In this document: in pieces, positions 11,164 through 22,179 of the stretch
Layout of the letters: every line of letters begins with the position of its first letter
Position numbering within the stretch: position 1 is the first letter of the stretch
Assembly: GCA_946902875.1 (NCBI GenBank)
Contig: OX336355.1
Span: forward strand, 12,061,347-12,125,346
From: Nematopogon swammerdamellus
Taxonomy: Eukaryota; Arthropoda; Insecta; Lepidoptera; Adelidae
DNA: 64,000 nt
Reading direction: 5' to 3'
The notes under the pieces: generated by a model
Database searches by the model: none
What the model was told of the DNA's origin: nothing
The model's input: only the letters and a program-made list of their open reading frames with translations
Translations under genes and position numbers: made by a program

Positions 11164-12277
11164 TATTTTGGGGTATGATAGATAACTGCTGGGTAAGTGG
11201 TGGATGAGGTACTGAAATACAAAAGATGAGATAAACTTAATAATTACACATATCATGTAAATATTATACCTGTATACCAAATATATACCACGAGTAAAGG
11301 TAGACTAAATATACCTACTATTCACATGTATATTTTTACTAACGCTGAACATGGGAGACATAGTTTTCAGAAAAGTTACGAGGACAAGACAACTTAGTAG
11401 TGCATATTATAAAGAAAGAAAAAAAAATCATATATATTACTAAATAGATCTATACTTAATTACGTAGGATTTGCGATACCAAGGTTTAACTCAATTTGGG
11501 AAGGTTTAACACACTTAATATATACATAGATACTCTAGTTAGATCAAAGATATGTCGGTAAGATTTCGATCGGTTTTGAGACGCCAACAGTACGCATGTG
11601 AGTGTTTTACTAGTGCAGTAATTAAATGTCTATTTCTATACTATTGCAAACGTTGTTTGTTTTGTTCTTGTTTTGTGTTTTATAGTTGGGTTTTTAGCTA
11701 ATCACTGTTCGCAGTTTTTTTGCAAGAGAAAAAGCTTTAACATATGGATATCATTATTTATGTAAAGGCATTGTATTACATTTACAAAGTATGAAAAAAT
11801 TAAAAATGTAACTAGAATAAAAGGCCTCAAATAGTCGCGCTCACCTACCCCCGGTGTCATAGCCGGGTGATTAGCATAAAAACATTATACCTCACAGTCG
11901 CAGTCGTGACACACAGACAGCATAAATAACATTAATAATATAATAAAAGTGTTTTATCACAGCCCACGCCCTCTGTTGATGTGTGCATACATTATAAAAG
12001 TACATACTGATGTTAAGTTATTAAATCCTACCTTCGCTTCGCCGCATTGCTGACATATTATTTCGTAGTGAAAAACCTGTTAAGTGAGAACGGTATTCAC
12101 ACAGAGAGGGTTCCGTAGCCATATGCTCCTTCTTGTTGCGCGTATAGTGAGTGTGCGCAGCAATCACGCGGTCACACTCGCATGCATCTCGCGTTCGGCG
12201 CAACTTATTTTGTAGGTGGCTGTGCCGAGAGATCAATGCTGCATTCGATAGAGCCAACTCTCCTCGTGAAACCACGC

Positions 12278-12475
12278 TCAGTTGGGTGCCACACCAGCAG
12301 ATTTGCGGACTGTTGCTAGGCTGTCTAGCCTGTTAATACGACGTTTGAAGACACCCAGATCAAAGAATTTGGGAAACACACTCGCCGGAAGACAGTTCCG
12401 CACCCTAGCTATATCGAGTCCTATGTATCCCTCACGCCATCTAACGGTGACCGTTGATATTTTTGTAGTTAAATG
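12278..12475 (-). pseudogene. LINE reverse transcriptase C-terminal relic
   Basis: Minus-strand translation contains RNCLPASVFPKFFDLGVFKR RINR, matching the usual ending of CR1/Jockey-group LINE polymerases (N-x-LP-x-SVFP...DL-x-x-FK-x-x-x-N). Upstream the frame has no clear polymerase motifs. The clade is not determined. The adjoining 12250-12290 stretch shares CTCGTGAAACCACGCTCAG with 50205 and 59890. Confidence 0.5.
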
Positions 12476-12625
12476 ATCATCCGCTCTTCCACATATTATT
12501 ATGAGAACTCTATTTGATTTGATCATCTCTTTGTAGTCAAATATCCTATAAATGGCGTCATAAATTTCCCTTTCAATTTCCCTATTCACTGCATGGATAT
12601 TCGTTCAGTCATCCATATACTCTGC

Positions 12626-12747
12626 TGGTCTAGTGGCAGATTTTAGGGTTATATAGCGCATAATGTTTCTTTTATTATTTTTTTTCAATATTTTTTTTTA
12701 AATTCATTTTCATAATTTTTTCGATCTTATGGTCGTGGGTTCGAGTC
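12626..12747 (+). other. tRNA-like A and B boxes split by T-rich insert
   Basis: TGGTCTAGTGGC at 12626 fits a Pol III A box and GGTTCGAGTC at 12738 fits a B box. They are about 110 bases apart with an almost pure T/A insert between them. Normal tRNA spacing is 30-60 bases. It is likely a SINE head or tRNA pseudogene broken by insertion. No cloverleaf can be folded. Confidence 0.35.
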
Positions 12748-12769
12748 GAGCCGCACTTGTGAAAAAGTT

Positions 12770-13594
12770 TATTTTTTTTGTTAAGCATTGTTAGTTTATT
12801 GAAAATAAGTTATGGTAATTTTTTTTCAGTTTTCAGCGAAAAGCCTAACTTGCAGAATGTCTTTAAAGCAAAACGTCTACAATCAATGTCTAAGTTAAAA
12901 AAAACTTTAGAAAACATAGAGCCACCATACAGCTCAGGTAGAAGAAGTAAACTGTAATGGCTCCTGTCAGGAGAATTTACTACAAAGAGACACTCGTCAT
13001 TTGACCCATCGGCATTGGTATCATAACCGTGGACTTAGTCACGACTCCCGACTATTGATACTCTAATATCAATGTCCATTGTCCATGGGGTTCAATATCG
13101 CTTCTATTCATGAAGAAAATTTATTAATCTCAGAATGACAAAAAATATGCACTCCTTTCGCAACCGGCTCAAAGTTTTTAGCACTTGGCCAAATCTAAGC
13201 TTAGTCACGGGCTGTCATAAGCCGAGCTGTCTATTTACACCGGACGATTAAAATAAACTGAGAACTCTTATTAAGAAAATTATTCCTCCAGTGAGCATAT
13301 TAATAGCGAAGATTTCTTCTAATTTCACCGGAGATGCAGAAAGTGACCGGGTGGGTTGGTACCACCGCACTCGGCCGCTCTGCTTTCTAAACTAATAACA
13401 CAGATGTGACCAACCGGTGATGACGGATTCTGCGAACAATGCTGTAGGTATGTATATTATTTGCGAAAAGTCTCTCTGCGTGGTATTTTTTTGTTGACGA
13501 TTTAGTTCATTGGTGCTGAAAGAAAATGAGATGATAATCTCAATGCATATATTATTATAATATTTAACAGTGTCCGCCTGCGCGTCTGTCTTAT
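12770..13594. other. Unrecognised DNA with small SINE-A scrap
   Basis: GGTTGGTACCACCGCACT near 13352 matches the T1 body, but too little remains to define a copy. Nothing else recognised. Confidence 0.4.
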
Positions 13595-13925
13595 TACATA
13601 CATATCACACACGCTGAATCCCGACACTCGGGGTAAGCAGAGTAATTGGTGTTGTGCTGCAAGAACTCTGGTAAATTACAGCACAACACCGACCACCACG
13701 TTTCGCAAAGTATTCTAACAAGATTCAATCGATCAAGCAGCAAGTAAAGCACGAAGACCCACCTGCTGCATGACTCGGTGGAAGTACCATGCCAAGGTGA
13801 GAGGTGGCGAGCCTGTCGCCCTTTAGCATGGCATCTTGTCCTTATCCCTTAGTCGCCTTTTACGACATGCATGGGGAGAGATGCAGTGGGGATATTCTTT
13901 TTAAGTACCGACCCCACACGGTACC
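13595..13925 (-). repeat. SINE-B copy (H1+T2)
   Basis: Minus strand: CGTGTGGGGTCGGTAC (H1), GTCGTAAAAGGCGACTAAGG, then the T2 tail (AAGGACAAGATGCC...GTGGGTCTTCGTGC...CAGCACAACACC...CAGCGTGTGTGATATGTATG). Head H1 is the same one that precedes T1 in other copies; the sequences diverge just after GACTAAGGGATA. A partial H2+T1 copy in the opposite orientation follows. Confidence 0.85.
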
Positions 13926-13962
13926 GTCTTATTACTATGAAAGAAACGATCTGTCTGTACAG

Positions 13963-14125
13963 TTGAGGCTGTCTGTGGTTCGGATTCCACGTAAAACTGT
14001 AGGTCCCTTCCCTTCTTACGTTACTAAGTGGTGTGGTATACCGTCCGGGATTGCTACCACCACGGCAATGAATTAAATGTCGGTCGAAGCGGCTATGTGA
14101 ATTACATCTAGTTCACCCAGGTGTG
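13963..14125 (+). repeat. SINE-A fragment (H2+T1), both ends truncated
   Basis: Begins at GAGGCTGTCTGTGGTTCGGA (B box region), continues through AACTGTAGGTCCCTTCCC and CCACGGCAATGAATTAAATG, and decays near 14125 after GTTCACCCAGGTG. Confidence 0.7.
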
Positions 14126-14354
14126 ATGAACTCGTGGACGAAATTCATTTTTCAATGGAAACGGATCCCGGTATCATTGGATACAAATCGGCGTGATCAG
14201 TTTCCAATTCATTCTGATCCCGGGATCCGTGGAGACAACCCCATCATGAGTATAGTCGATGGCGGACTTCTGCATAGGCGAACAAGGGAGATGCCTAGAG
14301 CCCCAGGCTCGGAGAGGCCCACGCAAAATAAATAAAAAGTAATCAAATGGTTTT

Positions 14355-14832
14355 TGTCTGTCTGTCTGTCTGTTCCGCTGCTGTATCTTTTAAACCGTAA
14401 TAGGTGGCCGGTTGAAATTTTCACAGAACATGTGTTAATATGGCGGATATAACAACAAAAAAACCGGCCAAATGCTAGTCGAATTCGCGCATCGAGGGTT
14501 CCGTATCGCCATGTCATGGTTAGCGCCACTCACGCCATCTATGGCGTGTTATGAAATGCTTCATATTAGTTATAATTTATGATTCAGTAGATGGCGCGCG
14601 CGCATACACTTTTTGGTTTCTTCTATGGGAACCCCCATGAATTTTTTACTTTTTCTTATTTTTAATTATTTGTTGTTATATCGGCCATAATAACAAATAT
14701 TCTGTGAAATTTTAAACGGGCCACCCATTACGGTTCAAGAGATACAGCCCTCGGACAGACGGACGGACGGACGGACAGACAGTCGGCGTAGGCATAGTAG
14801 TAGGGTCCCGTAGCGGATACGGAACCCTAAGA
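14355..14832. mobile_element. Inverted-repeat element of the GGTTCCGTA family
   Basis: The arms at 14355-14455 and 14672-14781 are inverted copies. Both carry (GTCT)n at the outer end, then GCTGTATC, CCGTAAT.GGTGGCC and GAAATTTTCACAGAA, with ATATAACAAC at the inner end. Between them is the conserved middle GAGGGTTCCGTATCGCCATG followed by CGCCATCTATGGCGTG, itself a small palindrome. Related pieces lie at 29193-29490 (+), 31560-31780 (-) and, more diverged, at 49001-49190. Confidence 0.7.
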
Positions 14833-14835
14833 ATT

Positions 14836-15540
14836 AAAAATAAAGTTTGGATTTTACTAAATTACCAAAAAGGGGGCCCTGACTCCGTTAAAAAAGCCTG
14901 AAGCATTAACTTCGTAGTGTATTGTTTTAAACTTTTTTTATTTGTGAAAAAAATATTCGATTGCTCTAAATATTTAGCAATTATATATTTTTATTATACC
15001 TAAGTAGGAAGTGTACTTACATTATTGTTGTTAAGTAACATGATAAGACGTACAAAAGATATGTTGAGGTATAAATCTAGCATTCTGACACAAATGAGTA
15101 TACCTTTTCTCTAAAGTGCATTTACATAATAATTCTTATTTATCTATATATTTTAGAAAATATTTGCATATAAATATTATCTATATACCTACGTTGTTAT
15201 TATTAATCACTTGAAAGGGGAGATGTAGTGTGCATGCATGTCTGGTAACGAGTTCAGAGCATTTATTATAAAGAAGATCGTTTCGGTGACTTACTTCGAT
15301 AAAATATACTGTCTGCGACACAGTTTTCATACTTTATGAAGGTTGCTGCCTTACTTTATGAATCAAACGTTTAAGATCGTTAAGATTTTATTTCTATTAA
15401 TTTATTATATAACCATTAAAACCAAAGCAAATTTTAGAAGTGGTGAATATCCGCCATAGTAAACAAGTTAAGCAAAAAATATATAATTATTTAGCGTTCG
15501 TTTTCAAGAAATTTGACGGGTCTATGTTCTACACATAAAA
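14836..15540. other. Unrecognised AT-rich DNA
   Basis: No supported gene or repeat. Confidence 0.45.
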
Positions 15541-15542
15541 GC

Positions 15543-15680
15543 GTGCCACTAGGTACCTAAACAGCTGATTATTTGAGGTTATTGACTCTCCTGTAGAGCG
15601 CGTGGGGTGCGGCGCGGCGCGACCCGATCGGGAGAGTGAATGGCCTTGAGTCATTGAGCTGTTTAGATACTTTGTGGCAC
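15543..15680. repeat. Imperfect hairpin with GC-rich loop
   Basis: The arms at 15543-15591 (GTGCCACTAGGTACCTAAAC ...) and 15631-15680 (ending AGCTGTTTAGATACTTTGTG GCAC) pair with mismatches. The loop of about 39 bases is GC-rich (GTGGGGTGCGGCGCGGCGCG). The geometry fits a MITE; a microRNA-like precursor is possible but unsupported. Confidence 0.65.
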
Positions 15681-15699
15681 TTTGTGTACCACAATTTTG

Positions 15700-16382
15700 A
15701 TTGTGTAGATAGAACATAGTAGGTAGGTAGGTAGCTTTGTTGAGTTCCTCGAAAACTAATGCTAAAAAGAGATTGTTTGGTTTTTACTTAACGTGGTGGG
15801 TATGGGGTCCTCTCAAAATATTTGCGAATAAAGAAACATTCAATTATTAATTTTACATCCAACGTTGTTACAAACAGAGTCGTAGGTATGCTTCAAGAGC
15901 GCCCGCGTAAACTCCCTACTGGTGGAAGTTAGAACGTCTTGCACTGGATCCCGTGCTGTTAACTGAGACAGATCACAACATAATTAAGTGAATGACGCAG
16001 AAGGTTAGTCCGTGATTTCGATTTCGTTCATATATAAAACCTACCTAATTTTGAACTAATACATTAATGCATGCAATTAAACATATACATGTATGTTTAT
16101 GCTGTTTGTATTTCATGTATTGTATAAATGGGCACGCATGTTATATGTAGGTATATTTATAATAATTAAAACATGTAATCCTCATCCCTTTCACTTGCAA
16201 TACCCATACTTCTTGCTCTAAAATTTAATTCCTCATCACCAAAAGTTTAAAACCCGTCCCTAAGCACACGTGTATTTCTTATTTCTTTTGGTGAACTGTT
16301 ATTCTATCAATTGTTTGCAGAAAAGAGTGTCTAAGAGTTTATTCTATTATATTCTATTTTATTAATAAAATAAATTAAGTGC
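15700..16382. other. Unrecognised DNA
   Basis: A (GTAG)n-like run at 15720-15735; otherwise nothing recognised. Confidence 0.4.
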
Positions 16383-16440
16383 CTTTTTACCCGACTACGG
16401 CGAAACCAAAAAAGGAAGGATTATGAGTTTGTTACCCTAT
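16383..16440 (+). repeat. LINE-tail-like relic (TACCCGACTACGGCGAA family)
   Basis: TTTTTACCCGACTACGGCGA followed by AAAGGA. The same phrase appears at 30144, 52254 (diverged) and in reverse near 59735. At 30144 and 59735 it leads to a (GTAT)n run, as LINE 3' ends do in Lepidoptera. Confidence 0.5.
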
Positions 16441-16885
16441 TCACGCTAGACCATTTTCCAATAGGTGACAAAAATCCATTAAGCATTTTAACTGTCCAAT
16501 TGTCACTTAAAACATTAGTTCCCATCGGCGCACGTGTTAAATAATTCATGGTAGATAATTAGAATTTTTCTGTCACCATTACTCTATGCCTTGAGCGCCG
16601 ATCCAAATCGGTTATATTCAAATGAGCCACTCTCGAGTTAATCCAAAGAAATCCATCCAAAATTTATTGAGTCCATTTCGCTCTCGAGTGAGACGTACGT
16701 GGCTGATGCTTCACAGAGTTGCGAGTTTAGTAGAGCGGATAGCTTGACAGTTTGCTTTGCAAACGTTAGAGATAGAAGGTAAAAATTACTTTGTTCGACC
16801 ATGCTGCTGCTGCGCGCGCTGGGCCGATATCGGCCCTGCGGCAGGCGAAGCGTATGCGCCATTTTGGCTTAACTGAAGACTGTTA

Positions 16886-17353
16886 AAAAAACATTTAACC
16901 GACTTCAAACCCGAAAAAGTATTAATTAATATTTTGATCTTGAGTAGAAGGCGGTACAAAAGCACACCTGAAAATTTATAGACGGATCGTTTTGTGCTTT
17001 TGTACCGCCTTCTACTCAAGATCAAAATTTATAGGGTGTGAAGTGGGTTCAATGTTTTTTTAAACAGTTTTTTTTATTTCACTCTTTTTAGTAAATTCAC
17101 ATAATATTAAAATGGGTTGACGGGTAGTGGATGATTGAAACAATCCTTAGTGTGAAAGTGTTCAAATTTTGCAAAAAGTGTGCAACAATTTCCCACCCCT
17201 TACGGGTGTTATTCTTTTATAAAATTTATGAAAGGACCCCTGAGATATACCCTACTCATGAAATAGAGAATCATTAAAATCGGTTGATAATTGGCGGAAA
17301 AATCGAGTAACATAGACACAAAAAAAAACCGACTTCCTTTTCGGAAGTCGGTA
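16886..17353. repeat. ACCGACTTC repeat with perfect 36-bp hairpin
   Basis: Starts at TTAACCGACTTCAAACCCG. A perfect 36-bp inverted repeat (16931-16966 and 16993-17028, loop 26) follows. The segment ends in a second hairpin, ACCGACTTCC/GGAAGTCGGT (17328-17352), after GTAACATAGACACAAAAAAA. The combination looks like a structured LINE 3' region or a LINE-derived non-autonomous element. Confidence 0.65.
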
Positions 17354-17439
17354 GAAAATATGTAATCTATCATTTCGTTGCTTAGTAGGACCTACAGTTT
17401 TACATGAAATCTGAACCACAGGGTACTCTATGTAACTCA

Positions 17440-18778
17440 AATATGGAGTCAAATCCTGTGCCACACACTTTCCTGTCATGGGGTGGGCACTATACTTATG
17501 TTTTCAAATTGTTATTATAAGATGAACCGTCACTTTACTGCCTCCTGATTGTGAAATAAACGATTTATTTATTTATCTAATAAATGGATAAACTCGTGTT
17601 AATGAAAGAAATGCACTTATCAAATTCCAAAAGAGAAAGAAATTGGTTCACGCTTAAGGGTAACGAACACACGACCTTTCGCTTACTAAGCAAGGCTACC
17701 ATGGACCTTGACCACGTGCTATTAAAATAATTAGAATAGCAACTCTATTTCAGTCGTAACTCTACATTATTCATTCAGTATTCCCGCGTATACGGTGCCA
17801 CATTAAACAGGTAGCGACTTTAAGTCACATTGTTACTGATAATGGAAATTAAACAAGCGAAAGAAACTTCGTTTAAAATAAAATCAAAATAAATCCTCCG
17901 GTCACCGCGTATGAAGAAAATTAGGGATACGTATTCGAAAACATAATAAATAGATATTTATTTGATGCGCTGATTTTATTTATTTGAGAAATATTTTATA
18001 CATAAGTTAGGGATACGTAATCGAAAAATTAAAAATTATTTAATGTGCTGATTTTATTTATAGTATACTTATTTGAGAAATATTTTACATATCCTAAATA
18101 ATGATGTCTAAAGTAAACAAAAAATTGCAGCAAATGACGGTAAATTACAGAGACTGACGCTGAAGTAAAGTTACCTAAGTATTTAATTTCATTTTTGTTT
18201 TGAATTTTTTTTTAATATTGGAATACTAATCATAACATTGAATAGAGCACTATTTCATGTAAAGTATACTAAAATATACACTTGGATGGCATGGTAACCA
18301 TTACAAGCAGGAGTATGATGTGAAGTGAAGGTCTGACTTCATGATTCCTAGAACCCAGCGGTTATATAAGAAATAGTGCTTATTTTGTAGATTAAAAAAT
18401 AGCAATATGATGACTGACTTGACCTACGAAACCCTAAGCAACAAGTAAAACAACACACGTGACAGGCGCGGGCGCTGCTGCTGTGACAAAATGTTTTTAC
18501 GCCTCGCCTCTCTTCTTTTTGTTTTTATTTTATTTTATTTTATATTTTTTCACAGCGGAGGAACTTCCACTTTAATTAACAATTAAAATATCGTTCCCCG
18601 AATACCGATCATGAGATTCATATTGAGAAGGGAAAAAGTTTTACAAATAAATTACTTATCTGTTACGGTAATTTTAGGAAACAGACCAACATATCAATCG
18701 GTTGAGTATTTTTCGAGTAAATAACATGAACGCACACCGAAGGGGCGAATTTTCTCTGACTGAGATAGACAGATAGAT
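17440..18778. other. Unrecognised DNA
   Basis: A weak H2-like scrap (CCTACAGTTTTACATGAAAT) precedes at 17390. ATACGTA-TTCGAAAA and GCTGATTTTATTTAT phrases repeat at 17920-17985 and 18005-18065, suggesting a small local duplication. No gene recognised. Confidence 0.4.
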
Positions 18779-18890
18779 AGAAAATTCTTTATTGCTCCAG
18801 TAAACATTAAACAGTAACAAATACATTGGAAAATTTACATAAGGTGCAAAGGCGGACTTATCCCTTACAGAGGTCACAGCCGAAAAAAAA
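18779..18890 (-). repeat. LINE 3'-tail relic (AAAGGCGGACTTATCCC family)
   Basis: A GATAGATAGA run, then TTCTTTATTGCTCC and GCAAAGGCGGACTTATCCCT TACAGAGG. The same phrase occurs at 60510 (minus) and on the plus strand at 54500-54530 with a (TATC)n end. It is the 3' end of a LINE; no coding sequence is attached. Confidence 0.5.
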
Positions 18891-19324
18891 TCGATTTTGA
18901 TGATGATATTTTTCTTAAAATTACATCCGAATTCAATAGCTCTTAGGTGATCTAAGGTAAACAAATAAACAGACTAAAAAAACATTCTTAATGCGTGCTA
19001 TCTCTTATCAGTCCTCCCAAAGAATTTTTCCAACATTTTAAGTGTACATACACCCAAAGTTTACAATTTAAGGATGTCGATAATTGATATTGATTGATGG
19101 TGATGATTGATGATGATGATGATGATAATAGTTCGTTTCCTGAAAATTGTTAATCCATAGCGTGCGACGTGGATTGAATGTTCTAAATCTTATGTTCCAT
19201 TAACATCCAGCGTTGTGGTACAAACACAATACAATAAATCTGCTAACAGAGATATGGACATTGGAAAAGACTATCGAGCGCACTGGCACTTTATACCTCC
19301 ATGGACAAGTCTAGACTATTTTGT

Positions 19325-20114
19325 ACCTATTCAAGCATTGTCGTACTGTTTTCGGTGATGCGGTACACTAATCAGAGCGACTTACAATCGTCGACGTTTC
19401 GTCCCTCGCTCCGGGAACATCGTCAAAACTCCAAAAGACCTGAAGAACACCATTGACTTTTATATTACTAGACTTCACATCAAATACGCTCGATCGGTTC
19501 CTACTGACATAAGCCAAACGGTGGAACTCGAGTTGACGGTCTGTCAGTCGGCAGTCGGACGCTCGCACGCTCGACGAGCGCAGGCGCGTCGGGTCGACGA
19601 CCGTTCGCCGAACGTTCGTTGGTAACACTCTAGTTATCCTTCACTTCAACAGCGCGGTCCTTGCCCAGCATACTACTCCACAAAGAGTTGCATTAGTTTA
19701 CCGCTAGATGGCAATGTTTTGACGTGATAACGTCACGTCTTATAAATTGATGAACACCGGCTGCACGCACGAAAAAGTGTCACGTTCCATCTGAGCCTGT
19801 GTGTGCAAGCGAGAGCGCGTAACGAGCGATAGAGAGGCACAATCGGCCCAAGCGTCGGCTTGTACACATTTATCTCTCTGGTTTTTTTTTATTGAATACC
19901 AAATTCTCCTCCAATAATCTACAGAACGCTGAATCTATACCTTTAAAACTGAAAACATCACTGAAGGACACACGACACGTCGTCGTTCAGTCAGATGTCA
20001 AAGTTAATTTGTCAAAGATTGTAAGTCGCTCTAATTAGTGTATACCGCGTAACTGAAAACAGTACGATAATGTATAACGGCGGTAAAAGCCTAAACGAAC
20101 CTATTCAAGCATTG
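19325..20114. mobile_element. Terminal-inverted-repeat element with 16-bp flanking direct repeats
   Basis: The left arm 19340-19389 (TCGTACTGTTTTCGGTGATG ...) is inverted at 20017-20070 (...GAAAACAGTACGATA), about 50 bp with a few mismatches. ACCTATTCAAGCATTG occurs exactly at both 19325 and 20099. The left repeat touches the arm, but on the right about 25 bases separate arm and repeat. The roughly 625-bp interior has no transposase. Part of it (near 19690-19790) resembles, in reverse, 48690-48745. Superfamily unknown. Confidence 0.65.
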
Positions 20115-20386
20115 TTGTAGCGACAGGTGAATGTATGTATGCATGTAAATATAGAGCACGTGTTTAAGCCTGTACAATTTTAAAATATCCATGTAATCGT
20201 TAACTACCGAGGATAAACGAAATTACACGCATTGATTGTTGAATATAAACTCAATTGCGATTATAAATTGGATATTGAATCGTATCGTATGGAATATCCA
20301 TGACCGATACGACTCAATATGTTTTCGAGAGTGAAGTTACGGAGTGGTTCGATACGTATCGATCGATAAAATAATTAAACGTTTTT

Positions 20387-20815
20387 TTACGTAATGCCTT
20401 TCATATTTTCCCGGTAATATTTTAGGCCGTGTCTGGTCTCTATATTTTTTTCTCTTCCTTCGTGTCTACGTTTATTCTCAGTTGTACTGTGTTGTCTAAA
20501 TTTAAGAGATTTTTTTCTGTCCAATAAGACCACGTGCTGCTGGAGGCGGATCTTGTATTTTATTGACCGCTTCTGGATTTCCTCCTTCACAGTTGGCACT
20601 TCTAGGTATTGGTGGATCTCGTCATTCCGAGAGAACCATGGGGCTTTGCTAATACATCGGAGGATTCGGTTCTGGACGCGTTGGAGTAATTCCGTGTTGG
20701 ATGTGCTAGCTGACCCCCACAGTTCTATGGCGTAGGTCCAAACAGGCTTGAGAATCAGGTTGTATACTAGGAGTTTGTTTGCCAGTGAAAGTCGGGATCG
20801 TCCACTATTCTAAAA
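20387..20815 (-). pseudogene. Jockey-type LINE reverse transcriptase, C-terminal fragment
   Basis: The minus strand reads GRSRLSLANKLLVYNLILKP, then VWTYAIELWGSASTSN, QRVQNRILRCISKAPWFSRN and EIHQYLEVPTVKEEIQKRSI KYKIRL. This is the C-terminal thumb region of Jockey-clade polymerases: LILKP-x-WTY-x-I-x-LWG, then R-x-Q...LR-x-I-x-x-APW, then IPTVKEEI. The frame stays open to the stop at 20387. Everything upstream (endonuclease and palm) is missing; homology stops near 20815. This looks like a 5'-truncated insertion, with the 3' UTR expected below 20387. Confidence 0.85.
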
Positions 20816-21082
20816 TATGCAAATAATATCGTATTTTGACTTCTTTGACCTTCGAGGAAAAAATTTATGGGCTCGGTCTCATACAAAATAAATCACAAAC
20901 TCTGACACCAAATTGATACCAGCAACATTCAAAACTGACTTATGGAGTATAACAATTTTGGTAACTTTTTTGTCCGGCAATGATACCCTCAATAATTCGT
21001 CTCTATAATGTTTTTCCTTGAAGGCTTTTCTTATTTAGTACATAGAAGATGTACTAAATAAGAAAACCTATCTGTGATTAAT

Positions 21083-21230
21083 ACTTTTTTTATGAAAACT
21101 GACACGGTTGGCTATATCGCACCTACAACATCCGTGACGTCAGCTCATAACTTAACACCGGGTGAACTAGATGTCATGACAGTGCTTCCCTTCACTTCAT
21201 GTCGCCTACGCTGAACTCGAACTATTCATT
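21083..21230 (-). repeat. SINE-A 3' fragment (T1)
   Basis: T7 then ATGAAAACTGACACGGTTGG through GTGCTTCCCTTCACTTCATG to CCTACGCTGAACT. Truncated at its 5' side. Confidence 0.75.
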
Positions 21231-21744
21231 AAAAACACTTTTTATTACCTATTTTATTAATTTTATTATAATAAAAAATCGCATACAGGTTTTATCAATT
21301 ATTCATTTCATTCATCTAGAATAAGAAACATTACATAAGTAAATTGATTAAGTTTAATTTTTTTTAAGAAAGTAGAACCAGTCGGATCAAAGTTTCTGCT
21401 TAGTCATGCCCATACAATTAGCTATGAGTTTTTGAAGCGGCCATTCAAAGTGATATCATTTTCTTCGCCAATCATCTTTTTGAAGTGAGCCCGCCGCCGA
21501 CCAAATTGCCAAAGTGTTTCTAGTTATCGGGAAACGAGTGTCGAAATCGATCGTGAAACGATCGAAAGATGTTTTATTGTTAAAATTAAATGTTTCCAAA
21601 AGATAAAATTGCCTCAAATAACGTTAAACACAAACGTGAATTGTTTTATGCGATCTAACGTACAGCTGCTTTCACCACTTTAATGGACTTTTAAAATCTA
21701 TCTGCCGCTAAACTCCTGCTAAATGTATGCCTCGGAATCTGTCA

Positions 21745-21985
21745 GCCTCCGTAGCTCAGTGGTGCGGTCGGTCGACTGTTATTAAGCAACTCTGGGCGCG
21801 GTCAGTACTTGAATTGGTGACCGCACGACCGTTGGAGGCTGACTGTGGTTTGGATTCCAAGTTAAATTCTAGGTCCCTTCCCGTCTTACCTTACTAGGTG
21901 GTAGGGTTAATCCCGGCCGTCTTGGTACCACCGCACTGAACGAAACGTCGTCGGTCGAAACGGCAATGTAAATAGTTCCTGACGG
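21745..21985 (+). repeat. SINE-A copy (H2+T1) with intact A and B boxes, 3' truncated
   Basis: Starts GCCTCCGTAGCTCAGTGGTG, with A box TAGCTCAGTGG at 21752 and B box-like GGTTTGGATTCC at 21847. The body follows (TAGGTCCCTTCCCGTCTTAC, GGTACCACCGCACTGAACGA). The T1 3' half is absent. It gives the clearest plus-strand view of the tRNA-derived head, which places transcription start at its 5' end. Confidence 0.85.
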
Positions 21986-22117
21986 TCGAAGTCTTACACT
22001 TTTTTTTCGGGCTAGCTCTCATTCCTATTCCGGCCTAGCTTCTCAATCCAGGGATGTCTCCGGTATGGCACCTACCTTCTCGGAGGTGACATTGGCTGGT
22101 CGGAGCATGCGCTTTGG

Positions 22118-22143
22118 CCCCCCCCCCTCCCCCCCCCCCCCCG
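22118..22143. repeat. Poly-C tract
   Basis: A run of C interrupted by single T. Similar tracts lie at 54654 and 54897. The lengths of such runs are often inaccurate in assemblies. Confidence 0.8.
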
Positions 22144-22179
22144 ACTCAGCCACCCATACGGGATTACATAAAAAAAAAT

